Source: Bradyrhizobium sp. AZCC 1719 | GTDB taxonomy: Bacteria; Pseudomonadota; Alphaproteobacteria; Rhizobiales; Xanthobacteraceae | Length of the DNA stretch: 64,000 nt | Assembly (NCBI RefSeq): GCF_036924525.1 | Contig: NZ_JAZHRU010000001.1 | Location: forward strand, 6,973,001-7,037,000 | Direction: 5' to 3' | In this document: positions 1 to 8,340 of the stretch, piece by piece | Layout of the letters: each line of letters begins with the position of its first letter | Position numbering within the stretch: the stretch's first letter is position 1 | Position numbers and translations under genes: made by a program | Notes under the pieces: model-generated | Databases searched by the model: none | What the model was told of the DNA's origin: nothing | What the model saw: the letters and a program-made list of their open reading frames with translations, nothing else

Positions 1-158
1 GCGAGCTCCACCATGTGGTGCGCGTGCTTGCGCGCATGCAGGTCGGAGCCGCAGATGCCGCAGGCCAGCGACTTCACCAGCACCTGCCCGGCACCGGGTT
101 TCGGCTCCGGCATCTCGTCGACGACAATTTCCCCATTGCGGAAAATGGCTGCGCGCAC
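1..158 (-). CDS. Zinc-containing alcohol dehydrogenase, N-terminal fragment
   Basis: The gene is cut by the left window edge; only about 52 N-terminal residues are visible. They read MRAAIFRNGEIVVDEMPEPK and continue to a GICGSDLHARK stretch. This is the GroES-like start of medium-chain zinc dehydrogenases, where the C in GICGSD is usually a catalytic zinc ligand. The start is a GTG preceded by a GGGAGGA ribosome-binding site about 6 bases upstream, which fixes it well. Family members oxidise alcohols or reduce aldehydes with NAD(P) in the cytoplasm; the substrate cannot be told from this fragment. Confidence 0.8.
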   Translation of the reverse strand, partial: MRAAIFRNGEIVVDEMPEPKPGAGQVLVKSLACGICGSDLHARKHAHHMVEL

Positions 159-190
159 GAAGGGTCCTCCCGGTGATTTTTGCTCACCTT

Positions 191-293
191 AGAGCACTAT
201 CGGTTCTGATTGAAATCAGAACCGATGCGCTGTTTTCTTGTTTGACGCGCTTTCTTCACGCGAACCGGGACCCACTTCGCTCGAAAACGCTAG
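191..293 (+). repeat. Dispersed palindromic repeat, copy 1
   Basis: The core is a perfect inverted repeat: arms at 199-210 and 215-226 with a TGAA loop. It is followed by a conserved tail containing TTTGACGCGCTTTCTTCACG and CGAACCGG. The reverse complement of 40717-40835 carries the same blocks in the same order (GGTTCTGATTGAA, TTTTGACGCGTTTTCTTGAC, GCGAACCGG, GAAAACGC). Both copies are therefore one repeat family in opposite orientations. This copy lies between the end of the autotransporter gene and the start of the dehydrogenase gene and could also act as a terminator. Confidence 0.75.
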
Positions 294-301
294 CGGGAGG
301 A

Positions 302-3262
302 TCACCACGAATAGCGCACAACGCCCTTGCCGGCGTAGGAACTGGTGACGTCGGACAACTGGCCCTCGAAGATCGCGGCGGCCGACCAGCCGTTCAGCCA
401 TTTCATCTCGGCCGCGCCCGTGACGAGCGCGGAATCATGCGCCTGCGCTGCGCCGTTGACGACGAAGGCCGCGCCCGGCAGCGTCTGGAACAGCGCTGTG
501 ACGTTGCGATCGGTATTGAAATCGTGCGCCCAGGCGGCGCGGCCGCGCAAGGTCAGGACAGCGTTCTGCACGGCAAAGGACTTGTCGGTGCGAACGCCGA
601 GTTCGCTGCGCGAGGCCGTGACGTCCTTGGCCGCATAGTTCAGCGCGAAGGTGCCGGCGCCCGCCAGCACCTGCTCGGCATAGGCCGGCAGGCTGTAGGT
701 GGTGAACTGGCCGGCGGCATAGGGCGTGATGCCCATCCACGGCGTCGTGGTGCGGTAACCGCCCTCGATGCGGCCGGAATACGCGTTGGCGTTGAACTCG
801 GCGCGCAGGCGCTCGAAGCCAGCCACCGTGACGGTGCGCTCCGTGGTTACGTCCTGCCAGCCATAGGCGGCAGCGGCGGTGACGTAAGCCTGACCCATAT
901 TGTGCCGCACGAAGGCGCCGGCCTGGAACAGGTCCGAGCGCCCGGAGCCGAAACCCGAGACGCTGAAATTGGTGCCGCCGCCGGCAAGCGCAAAGCCTGC
1001 CAGCGTATCGCGCGAGAGGCGATAATCCGCACCCACGGCAAAGCCGAACACGCGCGCGGTCGCGTCGTTCGAGCCGAGCGCGGCATTGCCTGACGTGTTG
1101 CTGCCGCCGCCAAAGGCCGAGCCCCAGACGCTCCAGCGCTGGTCGAACAGATCACTACGTGCAAGATCCGCCTTGGTCGGAAATTTGGCAAAGGCGTCGC
1201 GCGCGGCGCGGGACTTCTTCGCGGCATAGCCGAGCGCGCTCTCCTCGGCGAACGGGATCGCACCGGTGTTGCCACCGAGGCCGCCATTGCGGCCCGCCAC
1301 GAACGGATCTGAAATCAGCGACAGGAACAGGTTCATGGCGTCAAAGGTCGCCTGCTGCGATCCGGTCGCGAGTTCGCCGGAGATCTGCGTGAGACCGGCC
1401 GGCGAGAGCGAGGCGAAGCCGGCCGGGAGGTCGCCGGTGGTATTGAAGAAATTGGTCAGCGCGTTGGCGACGTTCTGCTGGTTGACGTTGAGGCCGCCGC
1501 CGTAGTTCAGCGCGAAATTGAGATAGACGTTGTTGGTGTCGTAGCTGAGGCTCGGATTCAGGTTCGGCGAAATGCCTGACACAACAGGATTGAACGTGTC
1601 CGCTACGCCGCCGGTTGCGGTCAGGATGGTGTATTGCTTCGTCACCATGCCGATGGGAATGATCACGACGGTGGCGCCGCCGAGCGTGGCCACGCCGGTG
1701 ACCCTGGTCAGATCGCTGCTCGTGCCCGAGATTTCGACCATGTAGCTCGAGGCTGCCGAGAACGTCAGGCTGCCCGCCACGTTGAGGGTGCCGATCGAGT
1801 TGCCCGGCGCCAGCGTGCCGCCATTGACGAGGACATCGTCGATCGTGCCGGTGCCGCCGAGCGTGCCGCCGGCGTTGACCGTGACGATGCCGTTGATGAC
1901 GCCGCTGACCGAAAGCGTGCCGCCAAGCACGTTCCAGTTCTGCGCGCCCGTGCCGGTGACGCTCCAGTTCGAGCCGTCGACCTTGTTGAAGATCGAGAAG
2001 CCGTCATATTGCTGGCCCGCGCCGATCAGGCTGAGGTTGAAGGTATCCTTGCCGGTACCGCCAAGCTGCAACGTATCTGTTCCGTTGCCGATCACGAGGC
2101 CGTTGATGACGCTGCCCGGACCCAGCGTCAGCACGCTGTTGCCGCAGCCGCAGAGTTCAATCGCCGCGAATCCAGCCGCTGCATTGATCGTGCCGGAGTT
2201 GAAAACCGTGCCGGTGCCCTGGAGTAAAATACCCGTCGCGTCCGCGCCGACGTTGATCGTTCCGGTGTTGATGATGGAGTTGCTGCCGCCGAAACTGCTG
2301 ACGTCGATTCCTACGGCGGCGAAGCCATTTCCGACGGTGATGTTGCCGCTGTTGGTGATGGTGTTGGAATCGCCGAGCACGACGATGCCGACCGTATTGG
2401 CGACGATGCCGAGCGTATCGTCGCCGAGAAGGATACGGCCGCTGTTGCTGATCGTGGCGGACGAGCCGTTATAGGCGATGCCAGCGCTGTCGGTGCTGCC
2501 ATTGATGGTGCCGAAATGGGTGATCAGGGCGCGGTCGCCCTGCGCCACGATCCCGGCGGTGCTGTTGGCAACGTTGATCACGCCGCTGCTCGTGATCAGG
2601 GCATCGTGGCCGAACACATCGATTGCGGTGCTGAGGGGACCGGCGTTGATCGTGCCGGCATTGTTGACGATGGCGCGATTGCCCTGCATCGAGATGCCGG
2701 AAGCTTGGCCGAATATGGTAATGGTTGCGCCGGCGAGGTTGCTGACGGTGTTGTCGTCGTTGGTCGCCAGGATGCCGTCTGCCGGCCCGGGCGCGGTGAT
2801 CGTGATTTGGCCTGCGTTCGTCACCGTGCTGTTGCCGGCGACGAAAATTCCCTGACTTAGGTCGGCCATGGTAATGACGCCGGAGGCGGCGTTGACAATC
2901 GTGTTGTTCACGCCGGCGAAGATACCGGTGCTCAATGTCCCGCCGGTGATCGTTCCGCTATTGGTAATGGTATTGAAGTCATTGACGCCGATGGCCGAGC
3001 CACCGCCGCCATGGCTGACGGTCGCCCCCTCCAGCACGTTGAGAGTGAGGTTGTCGACGCCGCCGCCGGCCTGAAAGCCGCCCGGGGTGCTGCCGCTGCA
3101 GGTGACGGTCTGGCCGCTCGTCGCCGGATCGGGCGCACACGCCGCGTTGGCGGGCGCCGTCGACAGGCACGCACCGAAGAGAAACGCCGACATCGCGACT
3201 GTCCACGCAGCCGCATCCCGGCGGCGTCGGCCCTGCGCCGACGGTAGCAACTGAAAATGCAA
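302..3262 (-). CDS. Autotransporter with NTITNSGTI-repeat passenger
   Basis: A type Va secreted protein. An N-terminal signal region (RRRRD, then a hydrophobic run ending PANA) precedes a passenger of short repeated strands such as NTITNSGTI and AIVNNAGTINAG, as expected of a right-handed beta-helix. The C-terminal ~290 residues (from about WSVWGSAFGGG) form the autotransporter barrel, ending VVRYSW with the terminal aromatic needed for barrel assembly. The start is uncertain. I chose TTG at 3262 because it gives a signal peptide with a basic n-region. An upstream ATG at 3415 gives 1037 aa with an unusual Arg-rich leader, and an ATG near residue 75 of that form leaves no basic n-region. The role is probably adhesion or surface display; no protease or lipase motif was seen. 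Confidence 0.85.
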   Translation of the reverse strand: MHFQLLPSAQGRRRRDAAAWTVAMSAFLFGACLSTAPANAACAPDPATSGQTVTCSGSTPGGFQAGGGVDNLTLNVLEGATVSHGGGGSAIGVNDFNTITNSGTITGGTLSTGIFAGVNNTIVNAASGVITMADLSQGIFVAGNSTVTNAGQITITAPGPADGILATNDDNTVSNLAGATITIFGQASGISMQGNRAIVNNAGTINAGPLSTAIDVFGHDALITSSGVINVANSTAGIVAQGDRALITHFGTINGSTDSAGIAYNGSSATISNSGRILLGDDTLGIVANTVGIVVLGDSNTITNSGNITVGNGFAAVGIDVSSFGGSNSIINTGTINVGADATGILLQGTGTVFNSGTINAAAGFAAIELCGCGNSVLTLGPGSVINGLVIGNGTDTLQLGGTGKDTFNLSLIGAGQQYDGFSIFNKVDGSNWSVTGTGAQNWNVLGGTLSVSGVINGIVTVNAGGTLGGTGTIDDVLVNGGTLAPGNSIGTLNVAGSLTFSAASSYMVEISGTSSDLTRVTGVATLGGATVVIIPIGMVTKQYTILTATGGVADTFNPVVSGISPNLNPSLSYDTNNVYLNFALNYGGGLNVNQQNVANALTNFFNTTGDLPAGFASLSPAGLTQISGELATGSQQATFDAMNLFLSLISDPFVAGRNGGLGGNTGAIPFAEESALGYAAKKSRAARDAFAKFPTKADLARSDLFDQRWSVWGSAFGGGSNTSGNAALGSNDATARVFGFAVGADYRLSRDTLAGFALAGGGTNFSVSGFGSGRSDLFQAGAFVRHNMGQAYVTAAAAYGWQDVTTERTVTVAGFERLRAEFNANAYSGRIEGGYRTTTPWMGITPYAAGQFTTYSLPAYAEQVLAGAGTFALNYAAKDVTASRSELGVRTDKSFAVQNAVLTLRGRAAWAHDFNTDRNVTALFQTLPGAAFVVNGAAQAHDSALVTGAAEMKWLNGWSAAAIFEGQLSDVTSSYAGKGVVRYSW

Positions 3263-3448
3263 CGCCCGAACCCCATTCCCCGGCGCTCTTCGGCGCCATT
3301 CCAGGGAACTCACGTTAGCACGCGGGTTCCGGCCCAGGGTGCGGCTGTTCCGGAATTCTCTGATTTGGCGCTGATAGTCAGGCGCTTTCCGGATGCACTG
3401 TGGCACCCGCGCCACGATTTTGTGGCGCGGATCGCAATCAGTGCGCGA

Positions 3449-4438
3449 TCAGGCGTTGGGCGACGACTCGCCCGAGACCGTCAGAAGCTGCGAGCGGCGG
3501 ACCCGCTCGCGATGGGCGGTGTAGAGCCCGGAGGCGACGATGAAGGCGGCGCCGGTGATCGTGTAGGCATCCGGGACTTCGCCGAAGATCAGGAAGCCGA
3601 GCACGCTGACCCATAGCAGTTGCGTGTAGGAAAACGGCGCCAGCACGGAGGCGTCGGCATAGCGGAACGCCAACACCACGATCCACTGCCCCGCGGTCGA
3701 TGCGACGCCGATCAGGACGCCGAAGGCGATATCGTGCCAGGTCGGCGTCACCCAGACAAACGGCACCAGCGCGGAGAGAATGAGCAGGCCCGCGATCGAC
3801 GAATAGGTCATGGTGGTGATGGCGCGCTCAGTGCCGCTCATCATTCGCGTCATGATCAGCGTGCAGGCCCAGGCCAGCGCCGAGACCAGCGGAAAGAACG
3901 CCGCGGGGTGAAACGCGCCGGTGCCGGGACGCAGGATGATCAGCACGCCGACCAGGCCGACGCCGGTCGCAATCCAGCGGCGCAGACCGACCTTCTCGCC
4001 GAGGAAGATGATCGACAGCGCGGTGACGAACAGCGGCGCGACGAAGCCGGTGGCGGAGGCCTCCGCAATGGGAAGAAACCGCAGGCCGGAGATGAAGAAC
4101 AGCGACGAGCCCAACAGCGCCGCGCCGCGCAACAGATGCAGGCCGCGGCGTTTGGTCTGCAGCGCATAGAGCGGGGAACCCGGCAGCATCGCCGGCGTCA
4201 TGATCATTGCGAACACCAGGAAGCGGATCCAGGCGATCTCGATCGAAGGCAGGGTCGCGGACAGATATTTCGCCGTGACATCGGAGGCGCCGAGAAACAC
4301 CGTCGAGGCCAGCACCAGCGCGATGCCCTTGAACGGCCGGTCGGCGCGCGCGGGCGCCTTGCGGATCGTCGACTTCTTTTCGGGCAAAGGCAGATGGACG
4401 CTGTCCAGCCTGGCGGCTGCGGCGGGGGGCGGTGTCAC
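3449..4438 (-). CDS. DMT-family permease (EamA, ten transmembrane segments)
   Basis: 329 aa. A basic cytoplasmic leader of about 35 residues is followed by two tandem five-helix EamA repeats, starting at GIALVLASTVFLGASDVTAK and near AFFPLVSALAWACTLIMTRM. This layout is typical of the drug/metabolite transporter superfamily, inner-membrane proteins that export metabolites or amino acids by exchange or proton coupling. The sequence does not reveal the substrate. It stands alone on the minus strand, separated by about 150 bases from the CitE-like gene, so it need not belong to that pathway. Confidence 0.88.
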   Translation of the reverse strand: MTPPPAAAARLDSVHLPLPEKKSTIRKAPARADRPFKGIALVLASTVFLGASDVTAKYLSATLPSIEIAWIRFLVFAMIMTPAMLPGSPLYALQTKRRGLHLLRGAALLGSSLFFISGLRFLPIAEASATGFVAPLFVTALSIIFLGEKVGLRRWIATGVGLVGVLIILRPGTGAFHPAAFFPLVSALAWACTLIMTRMMSGTERAITTMTYSSIAGLLILSALVPFVWVTPTWHDIAFGVLIGVASTAGQWIVVLAFRYADASVLAPFSYTQLLWVSVLGFLIFGEVPDAYTITGAAFIVASGLYTAHRERVRRSQLLTVSGESSPNA

Positions 4439-4585
4439 GGCAATCTCGATAGGCAGTAATTTTTCGAATCGGGCGAGGTTGTAAAAAACACCAATTCGCC
4501 CGATGCGACTAGGTCCGAAAACAGGATGCGGATATGCGCTGAGGGCGCGATGGCAACACTTTGTTAAGGATGGTGCAGATGAGCG

Positions 4586-5443
4586 CTACCGTCCTCGCAG
4601 CGCCAAGATCTTCTCCGCGGCGCGCAGATGCGGCTTGTCGATCATCTTGCCGTCGATCTTCACGACACCTGACGTCGGATTGTCGTTGAACGCCTTGACG
4701 ACCTTCTCCGACCAGGCGATTTCCTCATCCGTCGGCATGAAGGCGGCATTGACGACATCGACGTGCTTGGGGTGGATTACCGCCTTGGCGAGGAACCCAT
4801 CCTGTCGCGCGGCGATGGATTCCTCCCGGAGCGCGTCAAGATCGTTGATATCGGTGGCGATGGTATCGATGGCGACGACGCCCGCTGCGGCCGCGCTGAT
4901 CAGGCAGAGATCGCGTGCCAGCAGGAACGGACCATGAAAGCGGCCGGCGGTCCGGTTGCGCGACGCGCCGAGCGACGCGGCGAGATCCTCGGCACCCCAC
5001 ATCATGCCCCACAGCCGCGGGCTCATGTTCTCGAAATCCAGCAACTTGAGCACCGCTCTCGCCGTCTCCGTCGCCACGGTGACGATCCTCGTCGATCCCT
5101 GTTCAATCCCGGCGGCGGCCTCGAAAGCATCGAGATACAGCGACAGACGGTTCACGTCGGCAGCGCCGGCGCATTTCGGCAGCACGATGCCGTCAGGCCG
5201 GCCCGGCATGACCGCGGCCAGGTCGCCAAGCGTCAAGTCGGTATCGAGCGCGTTGACGCGGACATACATCTTCTGGTCCGGATTCCGGGCGTCGAGCATC
5301 TCGCGCACGATCCGCCGCGCGCCGACTTTCTCATCCGGCGCAATCGAGTCCTCGAGGTCGAGGATCAGCGCGTCAGCCGCCGTCTTCTTGGCGCTCTCGA
5401 ACTTGCGCAGGCTGTCACCGGGAACGAACAGGAACGATCGCAT
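4586..5443 (-). CDS. CoA ester lyase, CitE/HpcH family
   Basis: 285 aa, close to the normal length for single-domain CitE-like lyases. The start MRSFLFVPGD, the ALILDLEDSIAPDEK segment (acidic residues binding the divalent metal) and VYVRVNALDT-type strands define the HpcH/HpaI/CitE barrel. Relatives cleave malyl-, methylmalyl- or citramalyl-CoA into glyoxylate or pyruvate plus an acyl-CoA. The gene begins 4 bases after the MaoC gene stop and is last in a hydratase-hydratase-lyase set. This suggests MaoC or the enoyl-CoA hydratase makes a 3-hydroxyacyl-CoA that this enzyme cleaves. The exact CoA substrate is inference. Confidence 0.88.
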   Translation of the reverse strand: MRSFLFVPGDSLRKFESAKKTAADALILDLEDSIAPDEKVGARRIVREMLDARNPDQKMYVRVNALDTDLTLGDLAAVMPGRPDGIVLPKCAGAADVNRLSLYLDAFEAAAGIEQGSTRIVTVATETARAVLKLLDFENMSPRLWGMMWGAEDLAASLGASRNRTAGRFHGPFLLARDLCLISAAAAGVVAIDTIATDINDLDALREESIAARQDGFLAKAVIHPKHVDVVNAAFMPTDEEIAWSEKVVKAFNDNPTSGVVKIDGKMIDKPHLRAAEKILALRGR

Positions 5444-5447
5444 GTCT

Positions 5448-5903
5448 TCACGCCTTCGGTTTGCAATGCATCAGGCCGGTCCGGCGGCAGCTCGCCACCA
5501 CTTCGCCGTGCTGATTGGTCATGGTGTGCTCGAACTCGACAATGCCCTGGTTCGGCCGCGACTTGCTCTCGCGCTTGGAAATGATCTTGGTATGCGCCCT
5601 GAGCGTATCGCCGTGGAATACCGGTTTTGGAAATTTCACATCGGTCATGCCGAGATTGCCGATCGTGGTGCCGAGCGTCGTATCGTAGACGCTCATGCCG
5701 ATCATGATGCCGAGCGTATAGAGGCTGTTGAACAGCCGCTGGCCGAATTCGGTATTCTCGGCGAAATGCGCGTCAATGTGCAACGGCTGCGGGTTCATGG
5801 TCAGGAGACTGAACAGCGTGTTGTCCATCTCGGTCACCGTGCGGCTGAACTCATGATGGAATTCGCGGCCGACCTCGAACTCCTCGAAATACAATCCAGC
5901 CAT
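5448..5903 (-). CDS. MaoC-family hot-dog dehydratase
   Basis: 151 aa. A beginning of FEEFEVGREFHHEFSRTVTE and the block NPQPLHIDAHFAENTEFGQR match the hydratase-2/MaoC fold; D and H in LHIDAHFA are the likely catalytic pair. The family hydrates 2-enoyl-CoA or dehydrates 3-hydroxyacyl-CoA. Mesaconyl-CoA hydratase and the dehydratase partners of CitE-like lyases belong here. Its ATG overlaps the stop of the enoyl-CoA hydratase gene by one base (TGATG), and the CitE-like gene follows after 4 bases, so the three genes are co-translated. Pairing with the lyase makes a C4-C5 hydroxyacyl-CoA intermediate likely. Confidence 0.87.
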   Translation of the reverse strand: MAGLYFEEFEVGREFHHEFSRTVTEMDNTLFSLLTMNPQPLHIDAHFAENTEFGQRLFNSLYTLGIMIGMSVYDTTLGTTIGNLGMTDVKFPKPVFHGDTLRAHTKIISKRESKSRPNQGIVEFEHTMTNQHGEVVASCRRTGLMHCKPKA

Positions 5904-6679
5904 CAGCGCCCCCTGTAGTTTGGCGTTCGCTTCTCGACGAACGCATTCAAGCCTTCCTGACAGTCCTCCGTCGTTGCAACGAGTGCAAAGCTCTCGGCGG
6001 CATTTTCGACCGAGCGGCGGAAATCGGCGTCGACCGCCCGCATGAAAGCATCGCGCCCGATCTTCATGACGATGGGGGATTTGGCAGCAAGCTTGCGCGC
6101 GATCTCCCGCGCCCGATCCAGCGCGGTTCCCTTCGGAACGACTTCACTCAGCAACCCCATGCGAAAGGCAGTTGCGGCATCGAAAGGCTCGCCGAGGAAC
6201 AGCGGCCCAAAAGCCTGGTGCTTGCCGACCAGCCGTGGCAGTTGCACGAAGTGAATGGCCGGGATCAGGCCGACGTCGATCTCGGGATAGCCGAAGGTAC
6301 AGCCTTCGCCCGCGATGATCATGTCGCAGGAGATCGCAATCGTCATGCCGCCGGCGCGAACCGCGCCGTCGACTGCAGCAATCGTCGGCTTACCCATGCG
6401 ATATTGGATATCGTTGAGCGCAAAATACAGCCGTTCGAGAAACTTCTTGGTCTCGATTCCGGGTTTGCCGCGAACGATATCCAGATCGAGCCCGGCGCAA
6501 AACACCTTGTGCGCACTGCCGATAATAACAGCGCGCACCGCTTCGTCGTCCCTCGCCTTCGAAAGCGCCGCCAGCAACGCATCGATCAGGTCCATGCTCA
6601 GCGCATTGACCGGCGGGCGATCCAGCATGATCTCGGCAATGTTGCTAGATACGGAATAACGAACCAGATCGGTACTCAT
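5903..6679 (-). CDS. Enoyl-CoA hydratase/isomerase (crotonase family)
   Basis: 258 aa, normal crotonase length. Visible are RPPVNALSMDLIDALL, the oxyanion-hole block KVFCAGLDLDIV, AAVDGAVRAGGMTIAISCDM and a YPEIDVGLIPA segment in the usual order. One acidic catalytic position normally read as E-A-x-x-G appears here as A-V-R-A-G near residue 107, so the reaction may be isomerisation or hydrolysis rather than classical hydration. It is the first gene of the set ECH-MaoC-CitE and overlaps the next by one base. The protein has no signal peptide and acts in the cytoplasm. Confidence 0.88.
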   Translation of the reverse strand: MSTDLVRYSVSSNIAEIMLDRPPVNALSMDLIDALLAALSKARDDEAVRAVIIGSAHKVFCAGLDLDIVRGKPGIETKKFLERLYFALNDIQYRMGKPTIAAVDGAVRAGGMTIAISCDMIIAGEGCTFGYPEIDVGLIPAIHFVQLPRLVGKHQAFGPLFLGEPFDAATAFRMGLLSEVVPKGTALDRAREIARKLAAKSPIVMKIGRDAFMRAVDADFRRSVENAAESFALVATTEDCQEGLNAFVEKRTPNYRGR

Positions 6680-6748
6680 GCCGTGCCTCCCCTGACCTGG
6701 CGCACCGCGCCGGCCTCGACCAGATCGTCGATAATGCTACGCCGAAAG

Positions 6749-7465
6749 CTACAGCGCGAGATAGCGCTGCCGAATGTTGTCGTTAGCTTTCAGCTCTTCG
6801 ATCCCGGATGTGTAGACGATCTGGCCCTTGTCGATAACCGTCGCGTGGCTCGCAAGGCCAAGGCAAAAATGCATGTTCTGCTCGGCGATCAGCACAGTGG
6901 CTCCGGTGCCGCGGAGCTGCCGCAAGAGTTCGCCGATCCGCTGCACGATGATCGGCGCCAGCCCCTCGCTCGGCTCGTCCAGAAGCAGCAATGCGGGATT
7001 GCCCATCAGCGTGCGCGCGATCGCCAGCATCTGCTGTTCGCCACCCGACAGCCGTCCCGCGATCCGGTGCCGCAACGGCTCCAGCAGCGGAAACACGTCG
7101 TAAATGCGCCGGATCGGCCATTCGTCCTCGCCATTCGGCCCCTTCTTGGTCCCGATGACCAGATTGTCCTCGACCGTGTGTTCGGGAAAGATCTGGCGAT
7201 CCTCCGGCACGAAGCCGAGGCCGGCGCGCGCGATGTGATGCGGCTTCAGCCCGGAGACAATCCTGCCTTGCAAGGTGACCGTGCCGCGGCGGGCTGGCGC
7301 GAGCCCCATGATGGCCTTCATGGTGGTCGATTTACCGGCGCCGTTGCGGCCGAGCAGCGCCATCGTCTCGCCTTGCCGCACCGACAGGCTGACGCCGAAC
7401 AATATCTGGCTGGTGCCGTAATAGACGTCGAGGTCTTCGACCTGCACGACCGGCTGCGCACTCAT
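6749..7465 (-). CDS. livF: Branched-chain/organic-acid ABC transporter ATPase LivF
   Basis: 238 aa. Walker A GRNGAGKST, signature motif LSGGEQQM, Walker B LLLLDEPSEGLAP and the switch histidine region LIAEQNMHF are all present. The sequence VEDLDVYYGTSQILFGVSLS and the short length are characteristic of LivF rather than LivG. It is the second ATPase of the importer encoded at 6.7-11.6 kb, and its start overlaps the livG stop (ATGA). Such HAAT transporters take up branched amino acids, amides, aromatic or alicyclic acids. The neighbouring CoA ligase points to a carboxylic acid here. Confidence 0.95.
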   Translation of the reverse strand: MSAQPVVQVEDLDVYYGTSQILFGVSLSVRQGETMALLGRNGAGKSTTMKAIMGLAPARRGTVTLQGRIVSGLKPHHIARAGLGFVPEDRQIFPEHTVEDNLVIGTKKGPNGEDEWPIRRIYDVFPLLEPLRHRIAGRLSGGEQQMLAIARTLMGNPALLLLDEPSEGLAPIIVQRIGELLRQLRGTGATVLIAEQNMHFCLGLASHATVIDKGQIVYTSGIEELKANDNIRQRYLAL

Positions 7466-8229
7466 ACAGTGATCCCCGCATGATGTTCGGTGCCGAGATA
7501 GGCCTCGATCACCGCCTCGTTGCGGCGGATCGCATCCGGTTTGCCGGTTGCAAGAATGCGGCCGTAGCAGAGCACGACGATTTCGGGCGCGATCTTGAAC
7601 ACGATATCCATGTCGTGCTCGATGAACACCACCGTGATCCTCTGCGTCTCCCAGAGCTCCCTCACCTTCTCGATCATCCGCCAGCGTTCTTCGGTGCCCA
7701 TGCCGGCGGTTGGCTCGTCGAGCAGCAGCACCTTGGGATCGAGCACCAGGGCGAGTGCGATATCGAGCAGCTTCTGGTCGCCATGCGACAGCGTCGCCGC
7801 AGTGCGGTTTCGCTTGCTGGCCAGTCCCAGCAATTCCATCGCATGCTCGGCGCGGTCGCGGGTCTCCGCCAGCGGGAAGCGACGGTGCAGGACGCTGGCT
7901 TTACGCTGATCGGCGCACACCGCTGCCAGCATCGTCTCCTGCACCGTCAGCGACGGAAAGATGCTCGCGACCTGAAACGCGCGGCCGATGCCGTGGCGAA
8001 CGATTTCCGGGGGCGAGCGACCGGCGAGATCGATGCCGTTGAGCAGGATCTGGCCGGAATCCGGCTTCAGCGCGCCGGTGATCAAGTTGAAGAACGTGCT
8101 CTTGCCGGCGCCGTTGGGGCCGATCACGGCGGTGAGCGAACCATCGGCGAAATCCAGCGTGACGTTATCGGTCGCTTTGACGCCGCCGAACGATTTGGAA
8201 AGGGAGCGTATCTCCAGCATTCTAGGCAA
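7462..8229 (-). CDS. livG: Branched-chain/organic-acid ABC transporter ATPase LivG
   Basis: 255 aa. Walker A GPNGAGKSTFFNLITG, the ABC signature region LSHGDQKLLDIALAL, Walker B VLLLDEPTAGM and the H-loop VVFIEHDMDIVF are clear. The signature reads LSHGD instead of LSGGE, which is common in LivG proteins. It couples ATP hydrolysis to the LivHM permeases and overlaps livF by four bases. A palindromic repeat separates it from livM upstream on the same strand. Confidence 0.95.
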   Translation of the reverse strand: MPRMLEIRSLSKSFGGVKATDNVTLDFADGSLTAVIGPNGAGKSTFFNLITGALKPDSGQILLNGIDLAGRSPPEIVRHGIGRAFQVASIFPSLTVQETMLAAVCADQRKASVLHRRFPLAETRDRAEHAMELLGLASKRNRTAATLSHGDQKLLDIALALVLDPKVLLLDEPTAGMGTEERWRMIEKVRELWETQRITVVFIEHDMDIVFKIAPEIVVLCYGRILATGKPDAIRRNEAVIEAYLGTEHHAGITV

Positions 8230-8242
8230 GCTCCCTCACACC

Positions 8243-8321
8243 GTCATTCCGGGATGGTCCGCAAGGACCAGACCCGGAATCTCGAGATTCCGGGTTCGCG
8301 CTGCGCGCGCCCCGGAATGAC
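8243..8321. repeat. REP/BIME-type palindromic intergenic repeat
   Basis: GTCATTCCGGG at 8243-8253 pairs exactly with CCCGGAATGAC at 8311-8321. The centre holds a 22-base perfect palindrome at 8273-8294 (arms CCCGGAATCTC/GAGATTCCGGG). This is two REP-like units in head-to-head orientation, a layout seen in many Bradyrhizobium intergenic regions. It sits between livM and livG on the transcribed strand, so it can fold in the mRNA and could set the transporter gene expression ratio. Confidence 0.85.
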
Positions 8322-8340
8322 TGTGCAATAGACCTACGTC

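Noticed and set aside
173..1093. Plus-strand frame of 306 codons overlapping the autotransporter
   Set aside because: Runs antisense to a clear autotransporter barrel and shows no domain.
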